A DNA stretch of 64,000 nucleotides from Neptunicella plasticusilytica (GCF_047922965.1 NZ_CP150481.1:2728001-2792000), one strand, 5' to 3'; shown: positions 28,088 to 37,637, numbered from the stretch's first letter. A program made the numbers and translations. The notes: generated by a model from the sequence alone, not told the origin.

Positions 28088-28429
28088 TCAGTTATCGCGA
28101 GTTAGCACTTCGAGCAATTCAATTTCAAAAATAAGATTGCTATTGGGCGGGATCATATTGCCAATTTGGCGCTCACCATAGGCCAGTTCTGCGGGCACCC
28201 AAAGTTTGCGTTTGCCGCCCACCTTCATACCATTCAAACCTGTGAGCCAGCCCTGAATCACCCGTTTATTGCTCAATACTACCTGGAACGGTTGACCCTT
28301 GTTGTAGGACGAATCAAATTCGCTGCCATCTTCCAGCCAGCCACGATAATGGGCAGTAATCAATGCGCCACGTCCGGCGATTTCACCTGTACCTTCAATT
28401 AAATCATCTATCTTAACTTGTTGTTCCAT
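28088..28429 (-). CDS. cytoplasmic FKBP-type peptidyl-prolyl isomerase
   Basis: This 113-residue single-domain FKBP has GRGALITAHYRGWLEDGSEFDSSY, QPFQVVLSNKRVIQGW and PNSNLIFEIELLEVL, covering the whole fold. There is no signal peptide, in contrast to the lipoprotein FKBP at 23472. It catalyses cis-trans isomerisation of Xaa-Pro bonds. It is the small stand-alone type common in Alteromonadales and follows the sulfotransferase gene on the same strand after a 68-base gap. Confidence 0.92.
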   Translation of the reverse strand: MEQQVKIDDLIEGTGEIAGRGALITAHYRGWLEDGSEFDSSYNKGQPFQVVLSNKRVIQGWLTGLNGMKVGGKRKLWVPAELAYGERQIGNMIPPNSNLIFEIELLEVLTRDN

Positions 28430-28497
28430 TTATACTTTCTCAAATAATTAGCTTGTGAATATGTTCACCTATTGTCGAAAACAGTTAAATATCGACC

Positions 28498-30507
28498 TCA
28501 CCGGCAGTCGTGAAAGCGTATTGTTAATGGCTTTAGATCGTCAGCATAATGCTTCCATTGCTCCAGTGCCGAGGTGTAAATAGGCTGGCGTACCTGTTCG
28601 GAACTGGGGGTTTTGATATTGCGTCTGGTTTGATGAAAGTCGATGCAATTTTGCTCAAAAGGTAAGCCACAAAAATCCAGCATTCGCCGTACTTGCCCTT
28701 CCAGATCGTGCACTACCTCCTCATGTTGAACCCGCAGTACAAAACCCGGCAGGACCTTATCCCAATGCTCCATCAGTTTGATATAAGACTGATAATAACG
28801 TCCGATATCGTCAAGGTCATAACTGAAGTCCTGTCCTTCACCAAAGAGTTGCTTATAACCGCTAAAACAGCAGGACATAGGGTGACGGCGGGCATCGATA
28901 ATTTTGGCCTTGGGCAATATCAATTTAATCAAACCAATATGCATAAAGTTATTCGGCATTTTATCAATAAATAACGGTGCGCCTTCCCGATATACCTGGG
29001 TATCGTTTATATATTGCTGGCCAAAACGCTTAAAGTAACTCTCTTCCAATTCCCACAAATTACCCGGATAGCGGGCCTGTTCAGCGGCAGTACGTCCACG
29101 TAAACGTAACGCTAATCCCAGAATATTATGCAATTCCATAGTGCCGTCCACCATGGAATGGGAAGCCAGTATCTGTTCCAGCAAGGTGGAACCGGCACGG
29201 GGTAACCCGACAATAAAAATTGGTGCCGGATCATCTAAGCCCAGATGGCCGCGCTGCTGGAATAATTCAGCCGTACAATGCTTAATTTGCGCGTCAATCT
29301 GCATCTCGGTTTTATCCGCAGAATAACCGGATTGTTGGCTTTTTAACTGATTCCCCCGTTGATAGTATTCAAAGGAAAACGGGTAGTCTTTCCGATCCTC
29401 CAGCGCTTTACCGACGGCAAAGCATAAATGGATACGATCCTCTAACCCGGTTTGCGGATTGGCTTCTAGCTGCTTCATCTGGGCTAATTCTGCATCACTA
29501 AAGCGATAGGTTTTAGTATTGGCCAAACTCCAGTAGGCGTCACCAAAAGCGGGTTTAATCTGATAAGCCTGTTGATAAGTCTGCACCGCCAAATCTACCT
29601 GTCCATTGGCTTTATAGGCATGACCCAGTTGAACTTGCAGCCCTGCCCTTTGCGGATCCTGTTTCAATACTTGATTAAACAGTTCAATGCCTGCTTGTAT
29701 GTTACCCAGCCCAATTTGGACATTACCCATCGCCATTTGGTATGACGGGTTATCCGGCTGACTTGCAAGCAACATCTTGGCCTGATCCAAAGCAGGTTTG
29801 AACTTACCCAAACGCAGCAGTAACCCAAGGTATTCACTGCGAGCTCGGTGATGATCAGGTTCAAGTTCAACACAGCTTTCCAGCAAAAATTCGGCATCAT
29901 CGTATATGCGCAGACGAATACCGATTTGGGCCAGTAGACACATGCCTTCGATGTGGTGTTTATGCTGTTGCAAAAAATGACGGCATAGTTGATCCGCTTT
30001 GTGCAGTTTTCCTTCATACATCAGATCTTGTGCACCAAGCAGTGGCGGCGGTAACTGTTGTAAAAACTGGTATTGCTGCAGTGCTTGCTGAGATTGCTCG
30101 GTCTGTCCCTGTTGTTGCAGTAGTTGGGCCAATTGTTGCCAGCTGGCGATTAAAGCCGGATTTAACTGAGTGGCCCAGCGAAAGGATGGAATAGCGCGAT
30201 CAGCCTGTTGCAGCCCCATGTGTATATAACCCATTTCTTGATAGGCACGGGCATGATCGGTATTGTGATCGAGTAACTGCTTGATTGTTTTCAATGCGGC
30301 TGGCAGCTGCTGAGCATAGCGCTGGGCGACTCCCAACAGATACAATAGTTGCTGATATTCACTATCCGTTGCTGTTTGTTGCAGCATGTGTTGCGCAGAA
30401 TCTATGGCTGCGGAAAATTGTGCTTGTTGAATTTGCTGTTGGATCTCGTGTAAACGAGCTTGAAAAACCTCGTTTTGCTGTTCTTTCGTCTTCACTTCAT
30501 CCTTCAA
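28498..30507 (-). CDS. TPR-repeat sulfotransferase
   Basis: The 669-residue protein has about nine tetratricopeptide repeats from residue 40 to 350 (for example AYQEMGYIHMGLQQADRAIPS and AGLQVQLGHAYKANGQVDLA). A C-terminal sulfotransferase domain follows. The 5'-phosphosulfate loop is PIFIVGLPRAGSTLLEQ near residue 425, and the 3'-phosphate segment is KIIDARRHPMSCCFSGY. These bind PAPS. The acceptor is unknown; similar proteins are often annotated as protein-tyrosine or glycan sulfotransferases without proof. There is no signal peptide, so it acts in the cytoplasm. Genes of this architecture often neighbour TonB-dependent receptors, as here. Confidence 0.9.
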   Translation of the reverse strand: MKDEVKTKEQQNEVFQARLHEIQQQIQQAQFSAAIDSAQHMLQQTATDSEYQQLLYLLGVAQRYAQQLPAALKTIKQLLDHNTDHARAYQEMGYIHMGLQQADRAIPSFRWATQLNPALIASWQQLAQLLQQQGQTEQSQQALQQYQFLQQLPPPLLGAQDLMYEGKLHKADQLCRHFLQQHKHHIEGMCLLAQIGIRLRIYDDAEFLLESCVELEPDHHRARSEYLGLLLRLGKFKPALDQAKMLLASQPDNPSYQMAMGNVQIGLGNIQAGIELFNQVLKQDPQRAGLQVQLGHAYKANGQVDLAVQTYQQAYQIKPAFGDAYWSLANTKTYRFSDAELAQMKQLEANPQTGLEDRIHLCFAVGKALEDRKDYPFSFEYYQRGNQLKSQQSGYSADKTEMQIDAQIKHCTAELFQQRGHLGLDDPAPIFIVGLPRAGSTLLEQILASHSMVDGTMELHNILGLALRLRGRTAAEQARYPGNLWELEESYFKRFGQQYINDTQVYREGAPLFIDKMPNNFMHIGLIKLILPKAKIIDARRHPMSCCFSGYKQLFGEGQDFSYDLDDIGRYYQSYIKLMEHWDKVLPGFVLRVQHEEVVHDLEGQVRRMLDFCGLPFEQNCIDFHQTRRNIKTPSSEQVRQPIYTSALEQWKHYADDLKPLTIRFHDCR

Positions 30508-30552
30508 ATCCAGATCTCTCCCATGCGATATTTAGGCGGATTGGCCTTCTAT

Positions 30553-30590
30553 AAAAAAGGCAAGCCAAGAACAGCTTGCCTTTATTTTTA
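30553..30590 (-). terminator. Rho-independent terminator of the TonB receptor gene at 30621
   Basis: GGCAAGC at 30559-30565 pairs with GCTTGCC at 30574-30580, extended by AAA/TTT on either side. Read leftward it ends in a run of T, a textbook intrinsic terminator just after the receptor stop. The symmetric A/T flanks mean it could also work rightward. It separates the receptor transcript from the downstream sulfotransferase gene. Confidence 0.88.
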
Positions 30591-30620
30591 AGGGCTGACA
30601 AGCCCATTCATCTGCTGTTT

Positions 30621-33281
30621 CTAATACATATCGTAAGAAAAACGCATACCGATGGTACGTGGACGACTGCTGACCACTTTAGGGGTAAACTGCTGTGTAT
30701 CAATATACTGATCCCCACGCTCATCGGTGATGTTGTCTATATACAGTTCCGCTTTCCACTCATCGGTTCTGATGCCAAAGGCAATATTGGCTACCGCATA
30801 GCTTTCCTGTACATAACGACCTCCAGCGAATCCATTGCCGTTAGTATCGGTATAATTAACACCAGAATAAACATCCGCTTCCTGTTGTATCTTCAGACCG
30901 CTGCCGGTTCCGTAAATCAGGCGGGTGGCATCTTCCATCACATAGGCATCCATACTCATGCCAACCAGGCGATCTCCGGTATAGTTAATCGCGCCGTTGA
31001 CATAACCTTCCCAGCCATTTTCCAGCATATAGAAATAACTGGCCTGCAGATTTCCGGAGAATTCTGCCGAGAATGGCAGGCGACTGCCTTCAGGTGGCGC
31101 AATCCCGCGTAACTCGTTATTAATTTCGGTGAGCTCAGTATCCATCCAGCTCATAGCTCCGCTTAATACCAGATTGTCGGTCGCGTACCACTGGAAATCA
31201 GCATCCAGACCGAGAATTTCGGCTTTGCCCACATTATCGGTAAACACCAAGAAACTGATATTGGTCGGGTCAAAACGGGAGGTTTGCAGATCGTCGATCT
31301 CGGAGTAATAAGCGGTTGCATTGATACGTAACGTACCCTCCAAAAAGTCACCTTTGGTACCTAATTCATAGTTGGTTAAGGTGTCCGTGGTAGAGTAAAC
31401 CGGGATACGGAAATCGGCAAAGGCACCTTCAGGTTTAGCGGCTGCACCGCCACCAACGCGGTTGGTCACCGGCGGACGAAAGCCTTCGGAATAGGTGGCA
31501 AAGATCAACAGGTCGTCGTTCATCTTCCAGTCTATTGATGCCTTGTAAATCACGTCATCAACGGTCAAGGTTCCGTTATCATCCAACAAGCTGACATCTA
31601 ACTGGCCGCTGTCGATCGCATCAATATAGCCTTGCGCTGCGTCTTCACCAAAAAAGTCGATCAATGCCTGATTGCTGCCATCACCAAAGGCGCGCAAGCG
31701 GCCACTGACATCTACCGTTGAAGTGGAACCTTTATAGGTATCGTCAATCTGATACCAGCGGGCCCCCAATGTCAGGGTCAAAGTATCGGTCAGGTCATAT
31801 TCACCCTGTCCAAATACGGCAATCTGCTCAATGGTATGGGTTATATCATTAACAAAACCGATCTCTGACGGGAAGGGTCCACCGTCACTATTAATCCCCT
31901 CGTTCCCGGGTAGTGTGCGCGCCATATTAGGGAACAGATCGGTATTGGGGATCTTGAAAGAACCAATGGTGGACAAGTCCTGATCATCATAGAACACCCC
32001 TGCCGTTAGCCGCCAGCGATTTTCCACCGGAGTGTTAAAGCGCAGTTCATGGGTTACGCGATTAGTATCGGTGTCTTCATGATAAAACTTGGTCGGATCA
32101 AGACATTCCTGTTCTTCTGCCGGCAAACCATAATAGCTGCATACGTAATAGGCAGAAAACAAGCCACCATTGGTATATCCGGTATAGTCAATCAACGAAT
32201 TAATTTCACGATCCAGATAACCACCGGTATAAACGATATCCAACTTGGCCAAACGTCCTTCCAGCGTCCAGGTGGTCAGGCCGAAATCATCGTCATTTCT
32301 TTCTGGCTGAAAACGGTTAGTGGAGCTTTCACCCTCAAGATTAGGATCGTAGGAAAACACCCCTTCGGTACTCAAAGACTGCTGAGTATGCTGGACCAGC
32401 AAATTCCAGTCCTGACTAATATGGTAAGAGGCACTAAAACGGGCGCCGGAGTATATAGCATCGTTAATATCATCTTCGACCAACGAGTCATTTTTGGGCA
32501 CCACAATAGGCGTATTAGCCGGATCAGCCAGCACGCCACCCGAAATACGGCTGATGACTACGGCACTGCCGCGGTAACCCCCATTATCAGGATCATTGAG
32601 AATATTATCTATCCAGCCCCCCTGCGAATCATTATAAGCCGCAATTCTAAGCGCCAGATCATCGGTGGGTGTAATGTTGAGATAGGCCTCAACCGAGTTG
32701 CTCATTTCTCCACCTTTGGTGGCGCTGATACTGGTTTTAAAGCCGGCTGAAAAACCCGAGTGATCAGGCTTATTGGTGATCATTCTGATGGTACCGGCTT
32801 GCGAGCTGGCACCAAATAAGGTTCCCTGAGGTCCGGGTAACACCTCTACCCTTTGCATATCGGTGGCATAGACATCCAGGTTTCTACCCTGCATGGATAC
32901 CGGTTGCTCATCCAGATAAAAAGCGACCGAAGGCTGCAGCGCCTGCACAGTGGATACCGAAATATTGGTTTGCGTCGTCGCAGCGCCACGAATGTAGACT
33001 TCATTCTGTCCCGGACCTGTGCCCTGAAATACCACATTGGGCAGGAACTCAACATACTCGTTAAAATTATCCAGTCCCAGCTTGTCTAGCTGTTTACCAT
33101 TTAAAGCACTGATGGATACGGGTACATCCTGAATGGACTCTGATCGTTTTGTTGCAGTGACCTGGATGGTTTCAATTTTATTTTTTGCGCCATCCGGACT
33201 GGCGGGTTCCGCTGCCATAGCGTAATTACCACTAGCCATGGCTAATACAATTGCAGAAGCAATTTTATTTTTACTAAACAT
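30621..33281 (-). CDS. TonB-dependent outer-membrane receptor
   Basis: From ATG 33281 (AACAGGTG upstream) the product has 886 residues. A signal peptide (KNKIASAIVLAMASG to MAA) follows directly, while frames starting at 33308 or 33380 add residues of no signal character. ATG 33308, with GGAG three bases upstream, is an alternative. A TonB box-like IETIQVTATKR precedes the plug (VPVSISALNGKQL, VEVLPGPQGTLFGASSQAGTIR). The long beta-barrel ends in an aromatic-terminated strand (FSYDMY). The substrate cannot be read. The neighbouring TPR-sulfotransferase and the divergent BCCT transporter are hints only. Confidence 0.93.
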   Translation of the reverse strand: MFSKNKIASAIVLAMASGNYAMAAEPASPDGAKNKIETIQVTATKRSESIQDVPVSISALNGKQLDKLGLDNFNEYVEFLPNVVFQGTGPGQNEVYIRGAATTQTNISVSTVQALQPSVAFYLDEQPVSMQGRNLDVYATDMQRVEVLPGPQGTLFGASSQAGTIRMITNKPDHSGFSAGFKTSISATKGGEMSNSVEAYLNITPTDDLALRIAAYNDSQGGWIDNILNDPDNGGYRGSAVVISRISGGVLADPANTPIVVPKNDSLVEDDINDAIYSGARFSASYHISQDWNLLVQHTQQSLSTEGVFSYDPNLEGESSTNRFQPERNDDDFGLTTWTLEGRLAKLDIVYTGGYLDREINSLIDYTGYTNGGLFSAYYVCSYYGLPAEEQECLDPTKFYHEDTDTNRVTHELRFNTPVENRWRLTAGVFYDDQDLSTIGSFKIPNTDLFPNMARTLPGNEGINSDGGPFPSEIGFVNDITHTIEQIAVFGQGEYDLTDTLTLTLGARWYQIDDTYKGSTSTVDVSGRLRAFGDGSNQALIDFFGEDAAQGYIDAIDSGQLDVSLLDDNGTLTVDDVIYKASIDWKMNDDLLIFATYSEGFRPPVTNRVGGGAAAKPEGAFADFRIPVYSTTDTLTNYELGTKGDFLEGTLRINATAYYSEIDDLQTSRFDPTNISFLVFTDNVGKAEILGLDADFQWYATDNLVLSGAMSWMDTELTEINNELRGIAPPEGSRLPFSAEFSGNLQASYFYMLENGWEGYVNGAINYTGDRLVGMSMDAYVMEDATRLIYGTGSGLKIQQEADVYSGVNYTDTNGNGFAGGRYVQESYAVANIAFGIRTDEWKAELYIDNITDERGDQYIDTQQFTPKVVSSRPRTIGMRFSYDMY

Positions 33282-33446
33282 AGTTAACACCTGTTGTTTG
33301 AAGACCATGATCTCCTGATAAGTTGAACGTTCTCTAATTATTAGTGAACTACCAATTTCTGGAAATGTTTCTTCCGACAACTAAATACACTAACAATAAA
33401 AAATACTAATAAAAAGAATATATTACTTGATATTCATTTGTTATTT

Positions 33447-33525
33447 TAAACTACTTTGCTAAATAAACATTTATTTGTGTACTAATTATTATTGTTTGCT
33501 TAGTGTCAGCATTCAAAGTAGTTTA
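33447..33525. promoter_or_regulatory. inverted repeat pair in the TonB receptor / BCCT divergent promoter
   Basis: TAAACTACTTTG at 33447-33458 is repeated in inverted orientation as CAAAGTAGTTTA at 33514-33525. The arms are 55 bases apart in the 268-base region between the divergent genes. The symmetric placement suggests one regulator binding both promoters. No regulator gene is adjacent. Confidence 0.45.
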
Positions 33526-33549
33526 TTTATGTTCCTGTAAAACTAACGG

Positions 33550-35526
33550 ATGCCATTACTACTTATGCAACCTACTGTTGTAAAACTTAACCCGGCGGTG
33601 TTTTACCCCTCTGCGGTAATTATTCTGTTATTAAGTCTATTTGCCGGATTCTTGCCCAAAACCGCCAAAGATCTGTTTGCGGCGATCCAGGCAGAAATTA
33701 TCAGCAATGCCAGCTGGTTTTACGTGCTTAGCGTGGCCATTATTCTGGTATCTGTCGTGCTGCTGGGGATTTCCCGTTATGGTGAAATAAAACTGGGGCC
33801 GGATCACTCTACGCCTAAATACAGTCTGATTACCTGGTTTTCCATGCTCTTTTCCGCCGGGATGGGAATTGGGCTGATGTTCTTTGGTGTGGCCGAACCT
33901 GTGATGCACTTTCTGAGTCCACCCACAGCCGAGCCGGCCAGTCTGGCTGCTGTTCGTCAGGCGATGTTAATGACTTTTTTCCATTGGGGTTTGCACGCCT
34001 GGGCTATTTATGCCGTTGTGGCGTTAATGCTGGCGTTTTTCGCCTATCGCCATAATTTGCCGTTAACCTTGCGATCCGCGCTTTATCCGCTAATTGGCGA
34101 CAAAATATACGGTCCGATTGGCCATATGGTCGATATATTTGCCGTCATCGGGACGGTATTTGGCGTCGCGACATCACTAGGATTTGGTGCTGCACAGGTC
34201 AATTCCGGACTACATTATCTGTATAACGTTCCAAACAACATCAATATGCAATTACTGATTGTTGGCATCATCAGTCTGATGGCAGTCGCCTCTGTCGCAT
34301 CCGGTCTGGATAAAGGCATTCGCAGATTATCCGAATTAAATATGGTTTTGGCGGTGGGCCTGGTGGGACTTATTCTGGCATTGGGGAGCACGATATTTTT
34401 GCTAGAAGCATTCGTGCAAAACACCGGTGCGTACCTTTCCAGTCTGGTCAGCAATACCTTCAACCTGTTTGCCTACGACAAAACGGACTGGATTGGCGGT
34501 TGGACCATTTTTTATTGGGGATGGTGGCTGGCCTGGGCACCTTTTGTCGGCTTATTTATTGCCAAAATCTCCCGTGGCCGCACCATTCGGGAGTTTATCC
34601 TTGGCGTACTGCTGGTGCCGACGACCTTCACATTGTTATGGATGACTATTTTTGGCAATTCAGCCATTGAACTGATTTTTAATCAGGGTATGACCGAGCT
34701 GGGACAGGCGGTCGAGCGAGATACCGCCTCGGCACTTTTCCAGTTTCTGGAACATTTCCCGATGGTCAGTTTACTATCCGGTATCGCCATATTAATGGTT
34801 GTAGTGTTTTTTGTAACCTCGGCTGACTCGGGTGCATTGGTGGTCGATATGTTGTGTTCCAATGGTCAAACCAATACGCCGGTCTGGCAGCGAATTTTCT
34901 GGGCGTCGATTGCCGGAGTCGTTGCCATGGCACTGATGCTGGCAGATGGTCTGGAAGCCCTACAAACCATGACAATAGCCAGCGCGTTACCTTTTACCCT
35001 GGTGCTGATGTTGGGTTTGACCGGATTATTCAAGGCCTTACGCATTGATGTATACAAACGCGAGAGCCTTAATGCCACCAGCATTGCTCATGGTATCGCC
35101 GCCACCCAGCAGGACTGGCGTCAGCGTTTAAGCCGGATCATCGATTTTCCGGCCCAGGATCCGGTGACAGAATTTATCCAGTCCACAGTCAAACCGGCCC
35201 TGACCGATGTCGCGCTAGAGTTGGAAAAAAAAGGCTTAACCGTAGAAGTTAACAGTCCCGACAAGCAAAGTTGTGTGCTGCAGGTAATGCATGGTGACGA
35301 GATAGAATTTACTTACGGTGTTTACTGTCGACAGCATGCGCAACCGGCATATATCCATGACGACGTGACAAACAGCAATACCGAACAGACCTATTATCGC
35401 GCCGAAGTGTATCTGCGTGAGGGCGGCCAAGATTACTGTTTAATGGGCCGGTCTAAAATTGAAGTGATAAATGACATACTCGAGCAATACCAGAAGCATT
35501 TATACTTTTTACATATGCTGCGCTAA
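33550..35526 (+). CDS. BCCT-family transporter (betaine/carnitine/choline type, BetT-like)
   Basis: The 658-residue protein carries twelve membrane helices over residues 10-510. It includes the BCCT signature GMGIGLMFFGVAEPVMHF and the WTIFYWGWWLAWAPFVGLFIAKISRGRTIREF segment with the Trp/Tyr box of this family. A soluble C-terminal tail of about 140 residues resembles that of BetT and similar carriers. The family imports quaternary ammonium compounds such as betaine, choline or DMSP, by proton or sodium symport. No choline oxidation genes are adjacent, so the substrate is open. It is divergent from the TonB receptor. Confidence 0.93.
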   Translation: MPLLLMQPTVVKLNPAVFYPSAVIILLLSLFAGFLPKTAKDLFAAIQAEIISNASWFYVLSVAIILVSVVLLGISRYGEIKLGPDHSTPKYSLITWFSMLFSAGMGIGLMFFGVAEPVMHFLSPPTAEPASLAAVRQAMLMTFFHWGLHAWAIYAVVALMLAFFAYRHNLPLTLRSALYPLIGDKIYGPIGHMVDIFAVIGTVFGVATSLGFGAAQVNSGLHYLYNVPNNINMQLLIVGIISLMAVASVASGLDKGIRRLSELNMVLAVGLVGLILALGSTIFLLEAFVQNTGAYLSSLVSNTFNLFAYDKTDWIGGWTIFYWGWWLAWAPFVGLFIAKISRGRTIREFILGVLLVPTTFTLLWMTIFGNSAIELIFNQGMTELGQAVERDTASALFQFLEHFPMVSLLSGIAILMVVVFFVTSADSGALVVDMLCSNGQTNTPVWQRIFWASIAGVVAMALMLADGLEALQTMTIASALPFTLVLMLGLTGLFKALRIDVYKRESLNATSIAHGIAATQQDWRQRLSRIIDFPAQDPVTEFIQSTVKPALTDVALELEKKGLTVEVNSPDKQSCVLQVMHGDEIEFTYGVYCRQHAQPAYIHDDVTNSNTEQTYYRAEVYLREGGQDYCLMGRSKIEVINDILEQYQKHLYFLHMLR

Positions 35527-35527
35527 C

Positions 35528-35562
35528 CCTTCTCCCCTTGGCTGATGGTCAAGGGGGATAAA
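35528..35562. terminator. possible shared hairpin between BCCT and DUF418 genes
   Basis: CCCCTTG and CAAGGGG form a seven-base stem with a nine-base loop between the two convergent genes. No run of T follows on either strand, so efficiency as a terminator is uncertain. Confidence 0.4.
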
Positions 35563-37203
35563 TCAAATCCTGAATTTGTGCAGTTGCATATAGGTCAGGC
35601 AACGCCACAACCATTCCAATGGCCCGAATCTGAAATAGCTCAACCACCAGCGTGAGATTAACGCCTGCGCGAATAGAATACCCAAGGCAATGGCAACCTG
35701 CCAGGCTCGCCCCACCTCACCGTACAGCCCTCCGGCATAGCCATAAAAAACACTGGTCAATATAACCGAATGCATAATGTAATTGGTTAACGCCATACGC
35801 CCCATGGGTGCCAGCCATAATAAATAGCGACGGGTAGATTGTTTATGTACCAACAAGACCAGCGCGCCCAGATAGCCGGCGGTCAACACCATTTGCCCGA
35901 AAAAGAATAATGTCTGGGCCGCGGTGCGTATTTCAAAAGCGTCTTTAGCTGCGGGATGTACATCAATCAGCATGCCAGCCACACTCATTATTAAACCAAA
36001 ACTTAATCCCACCCAAGTCATTGTGGTGAACAAAACCACATGCCGTTCAATATGATTGATGATGCCACTGGCAACAAACCAGTAGCCCAACATAAACAGG
36101 GGAAAGCCCATTATCAGCACAAACATTGGCGTGTATTTCAACATCTCTAGCGCCTTCTGACTGCGATACAAGGTTGCCGCCCAATAGTCCAGCCGGGTAA
36201 AGGTTTTGTTTTCCAGTTCCACCTCGCGCCAGTTTTCCAGTTTAGTGTTAAAGCGTTCATCAGCCTCAAACTCGATTAACTCTTCGGCAGTCATATCCTC
36301 TTCGTTTTTTTCCTGAAGCGGTGTTTCAGCGTCGCTGACTGGCTGAATTTGCTGACCCGATGCAGTATCATCGTCATCGGTTGTTGATTGTTGAGGCAAT
36401 ACCGGTGAAGGGCCCCCTTCGTTATGCTCCTCAGACGGCTGCGGCTCATTTTGACCTTGATTAACCTGGTCCAATAAGTGTGAGCCCACTACCGGATTGT
36501 CCATCGCCGTTTCCTGCTGTTTGGCCTCCTGCAGTTTTTTATCTGATATCGCCACCACGGCCTGACGTTGATACCAGTCTTGTCTTAACTGGTTTAAATC
36601 ATGAGTTGCGCCAATATATAACCCGGCAAACAGGGCGATAACTGCGGGCAATATCATCATGCCCAGTGCAATGCGCAAGAACCACTTGGTCTGAGCCAAG
36701 CGCACCATTTTCGGTCGCCGAATAAGCAACACCCAACCAAGTAACAACAATCCCCCCAGCGCATAATCGTGCAGAATATCGCCTCCCCATAAAAAACACA
36801 TGTGCAGCATGCCGATAACAAACAACACCAGCATGCGACGCACAAACCAGCCGGTAAAAGGACGTCCGGCATGTTGGGCTCGAATCAGCATGACGGCAAA
36901 GCCCATGCCGAACAGCAGCGAGAACAACTTGTAAAACTTGCCCTCGATAAACACCTTGATTAACCAGCCTGCTGTCCAATCCAGTCCCTGATAGCTGGTA
37001 TCAAATTGGCCGAGACTGGTCAGGGCTATATTAAAAAACTCGATATTCATCAGCAAAATGCCAAACAGGGCAAAACCACGCAAAATGTCCATCACATCCA
37101 GACGATTCTCGGCACTAACAGGGGTGAGTGATGGTTCAAAGCAAGTTGTTGGGAGGCTGGCAGTGTAACTTCCCGTTTCTGTTGTGTCGCTATGATTGGG
37201 CAT
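35563..37203 (-). CDS. DUF418-domain membrane protein with a large hydrophilic insertion
   Basis: The 546-residue protein begins with a soluble tail, then NRLDVMDILRGFALFGILLMN, the opening of DUF418-type proteins (YeiB family), and about ten membrane helices. The DUF418 domain proper is at the C-terminus (LLWLAPMGRMALTNYIMHSV). Between helices, residues about 205-340 form a polar Gln/Glu/Asp-rich segment with a TTDDDD run. That segment is unusual for the family, whose members are nearer 400 residues. The family's function is unknown; a transport or acyl-transfer role has been guessed for relatives. The MITE-like element lies 16 bases upstream of the start and may affect its promoter. Confidence 0.88.
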   Translation of the reverse strand: MPNHSDTTETGSYTASLPTTCFEPSLTPVSAENRLDVMDILRGFALFGILLMNIEFFNIALTSLGQFDTSYQGLDWTAGWLIKVFIEGKFYKLFSLLFGMGFAVMLIRAQHAGRPFTGWFVRRMLVLFVIGMLHMCFLWGGDILHDYALGGLLLLGWVLLIRRPKMVRLAQTKWFLRIALGMMILPAVIALFAGLYIGATHDLNQLRQDWYQRQAVVAISDKKLQEAKQQETAMDNPVVGSHLLDQVNQGQNEPQPSEEHNEGGPSPVLPQQSTTDDDDTASGQQIQPVSDAETPLQEKNEEDMTAEELIEFEADERFNTKLENWREVELENKTFTRLDYWAATLYRSQKALEMLKYTPMFVLIMGFPLFMLGYWFVASGIINHIERHVVLFTTMTWVGLSFGLIMSVAGMLIDVHPAAKDAFEIRTAAQTLFFFGQMVLTAGYLGALVLLVHKQSTRRYLLWLAPMGRMALTNYIMHSVILTSVFYGYAGGLYGEVGRAWQVAIALGILFAQALISRWWLSYFRFGPLEWLWRCLTYMQLHKFRI

Positions 37204-37221
37204 AATCGTTGTTCCTTAACT

Positions 37222-37487
37222 AGAGCCTGTTGATCTTTGCGGTATAAATTTTGTTCTAACTAAACGCTTTTTAATCGCGGCGCTTATTTGCAGGCCTAAT
37301 GGGTTAAGTCAAAAATAAGCAACAAAGAGTAAAAAGCGTTTAGGACGAACCCTTTGGGCAACGTTTGTGCGGCCTTTCTACGGCTTCAGCACTCATTCAT
37401 GTAGAGCAACTACACCACAATCGTGCTTCATTGTATAAATGCCGCACAATTCGTTGCAAAAGTATACCGTAAAGCTCAACAGGCTCT
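37222..37487 (+). mobile_element. 266-bp MITE-like element, copy 1
   Basis: The element begins AGAGCCTGTTGATC and ends with the inverted form, allowing two mismatches in the first 25 bases. CTAG is found at both junctions (37220-37223 and 37486-37489), which fits a CTAG target duplication or a target-specific insertion. It has no transposase frame. A second copy of identical length lies at 51853-52118 in the opposite orientation, differing at about six positions by eye. Internal inverted repeats form two nested arms. It fits a non-autonomous element mobilised by an IS5-type transposase (YTAR target), which is inference. Confidence 0.85.
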
Positions 37488-37637
37488 AGGGCCTTGTTCC
37501 GAGTGGATTGCCTTTTTTGAAAGTCATCGAAAGTATAGGCGGGAAAACCGCCAACAAACTGTAATTGCTTGAATTTTTGTAAGTCTCCGGCTTTAAAGTT
37601 ATGCTGCTTAACCTGTTTGGTTAATACAGTCTCAAAT

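Noticed and set aside
30576..31112. 178-codon rightward frame over the receptor 3' end
   Set aside because: It is antisense to the receptor C-terminus and begins inside the terminator; no family resemblance.
32049..32750. 233-codon rightward frame
   Set aside because: It lies wholly antisense inside the TonB receptor gene, has no recognisable domain or ribosome binding site, and is explained by codon structure of the receptor.
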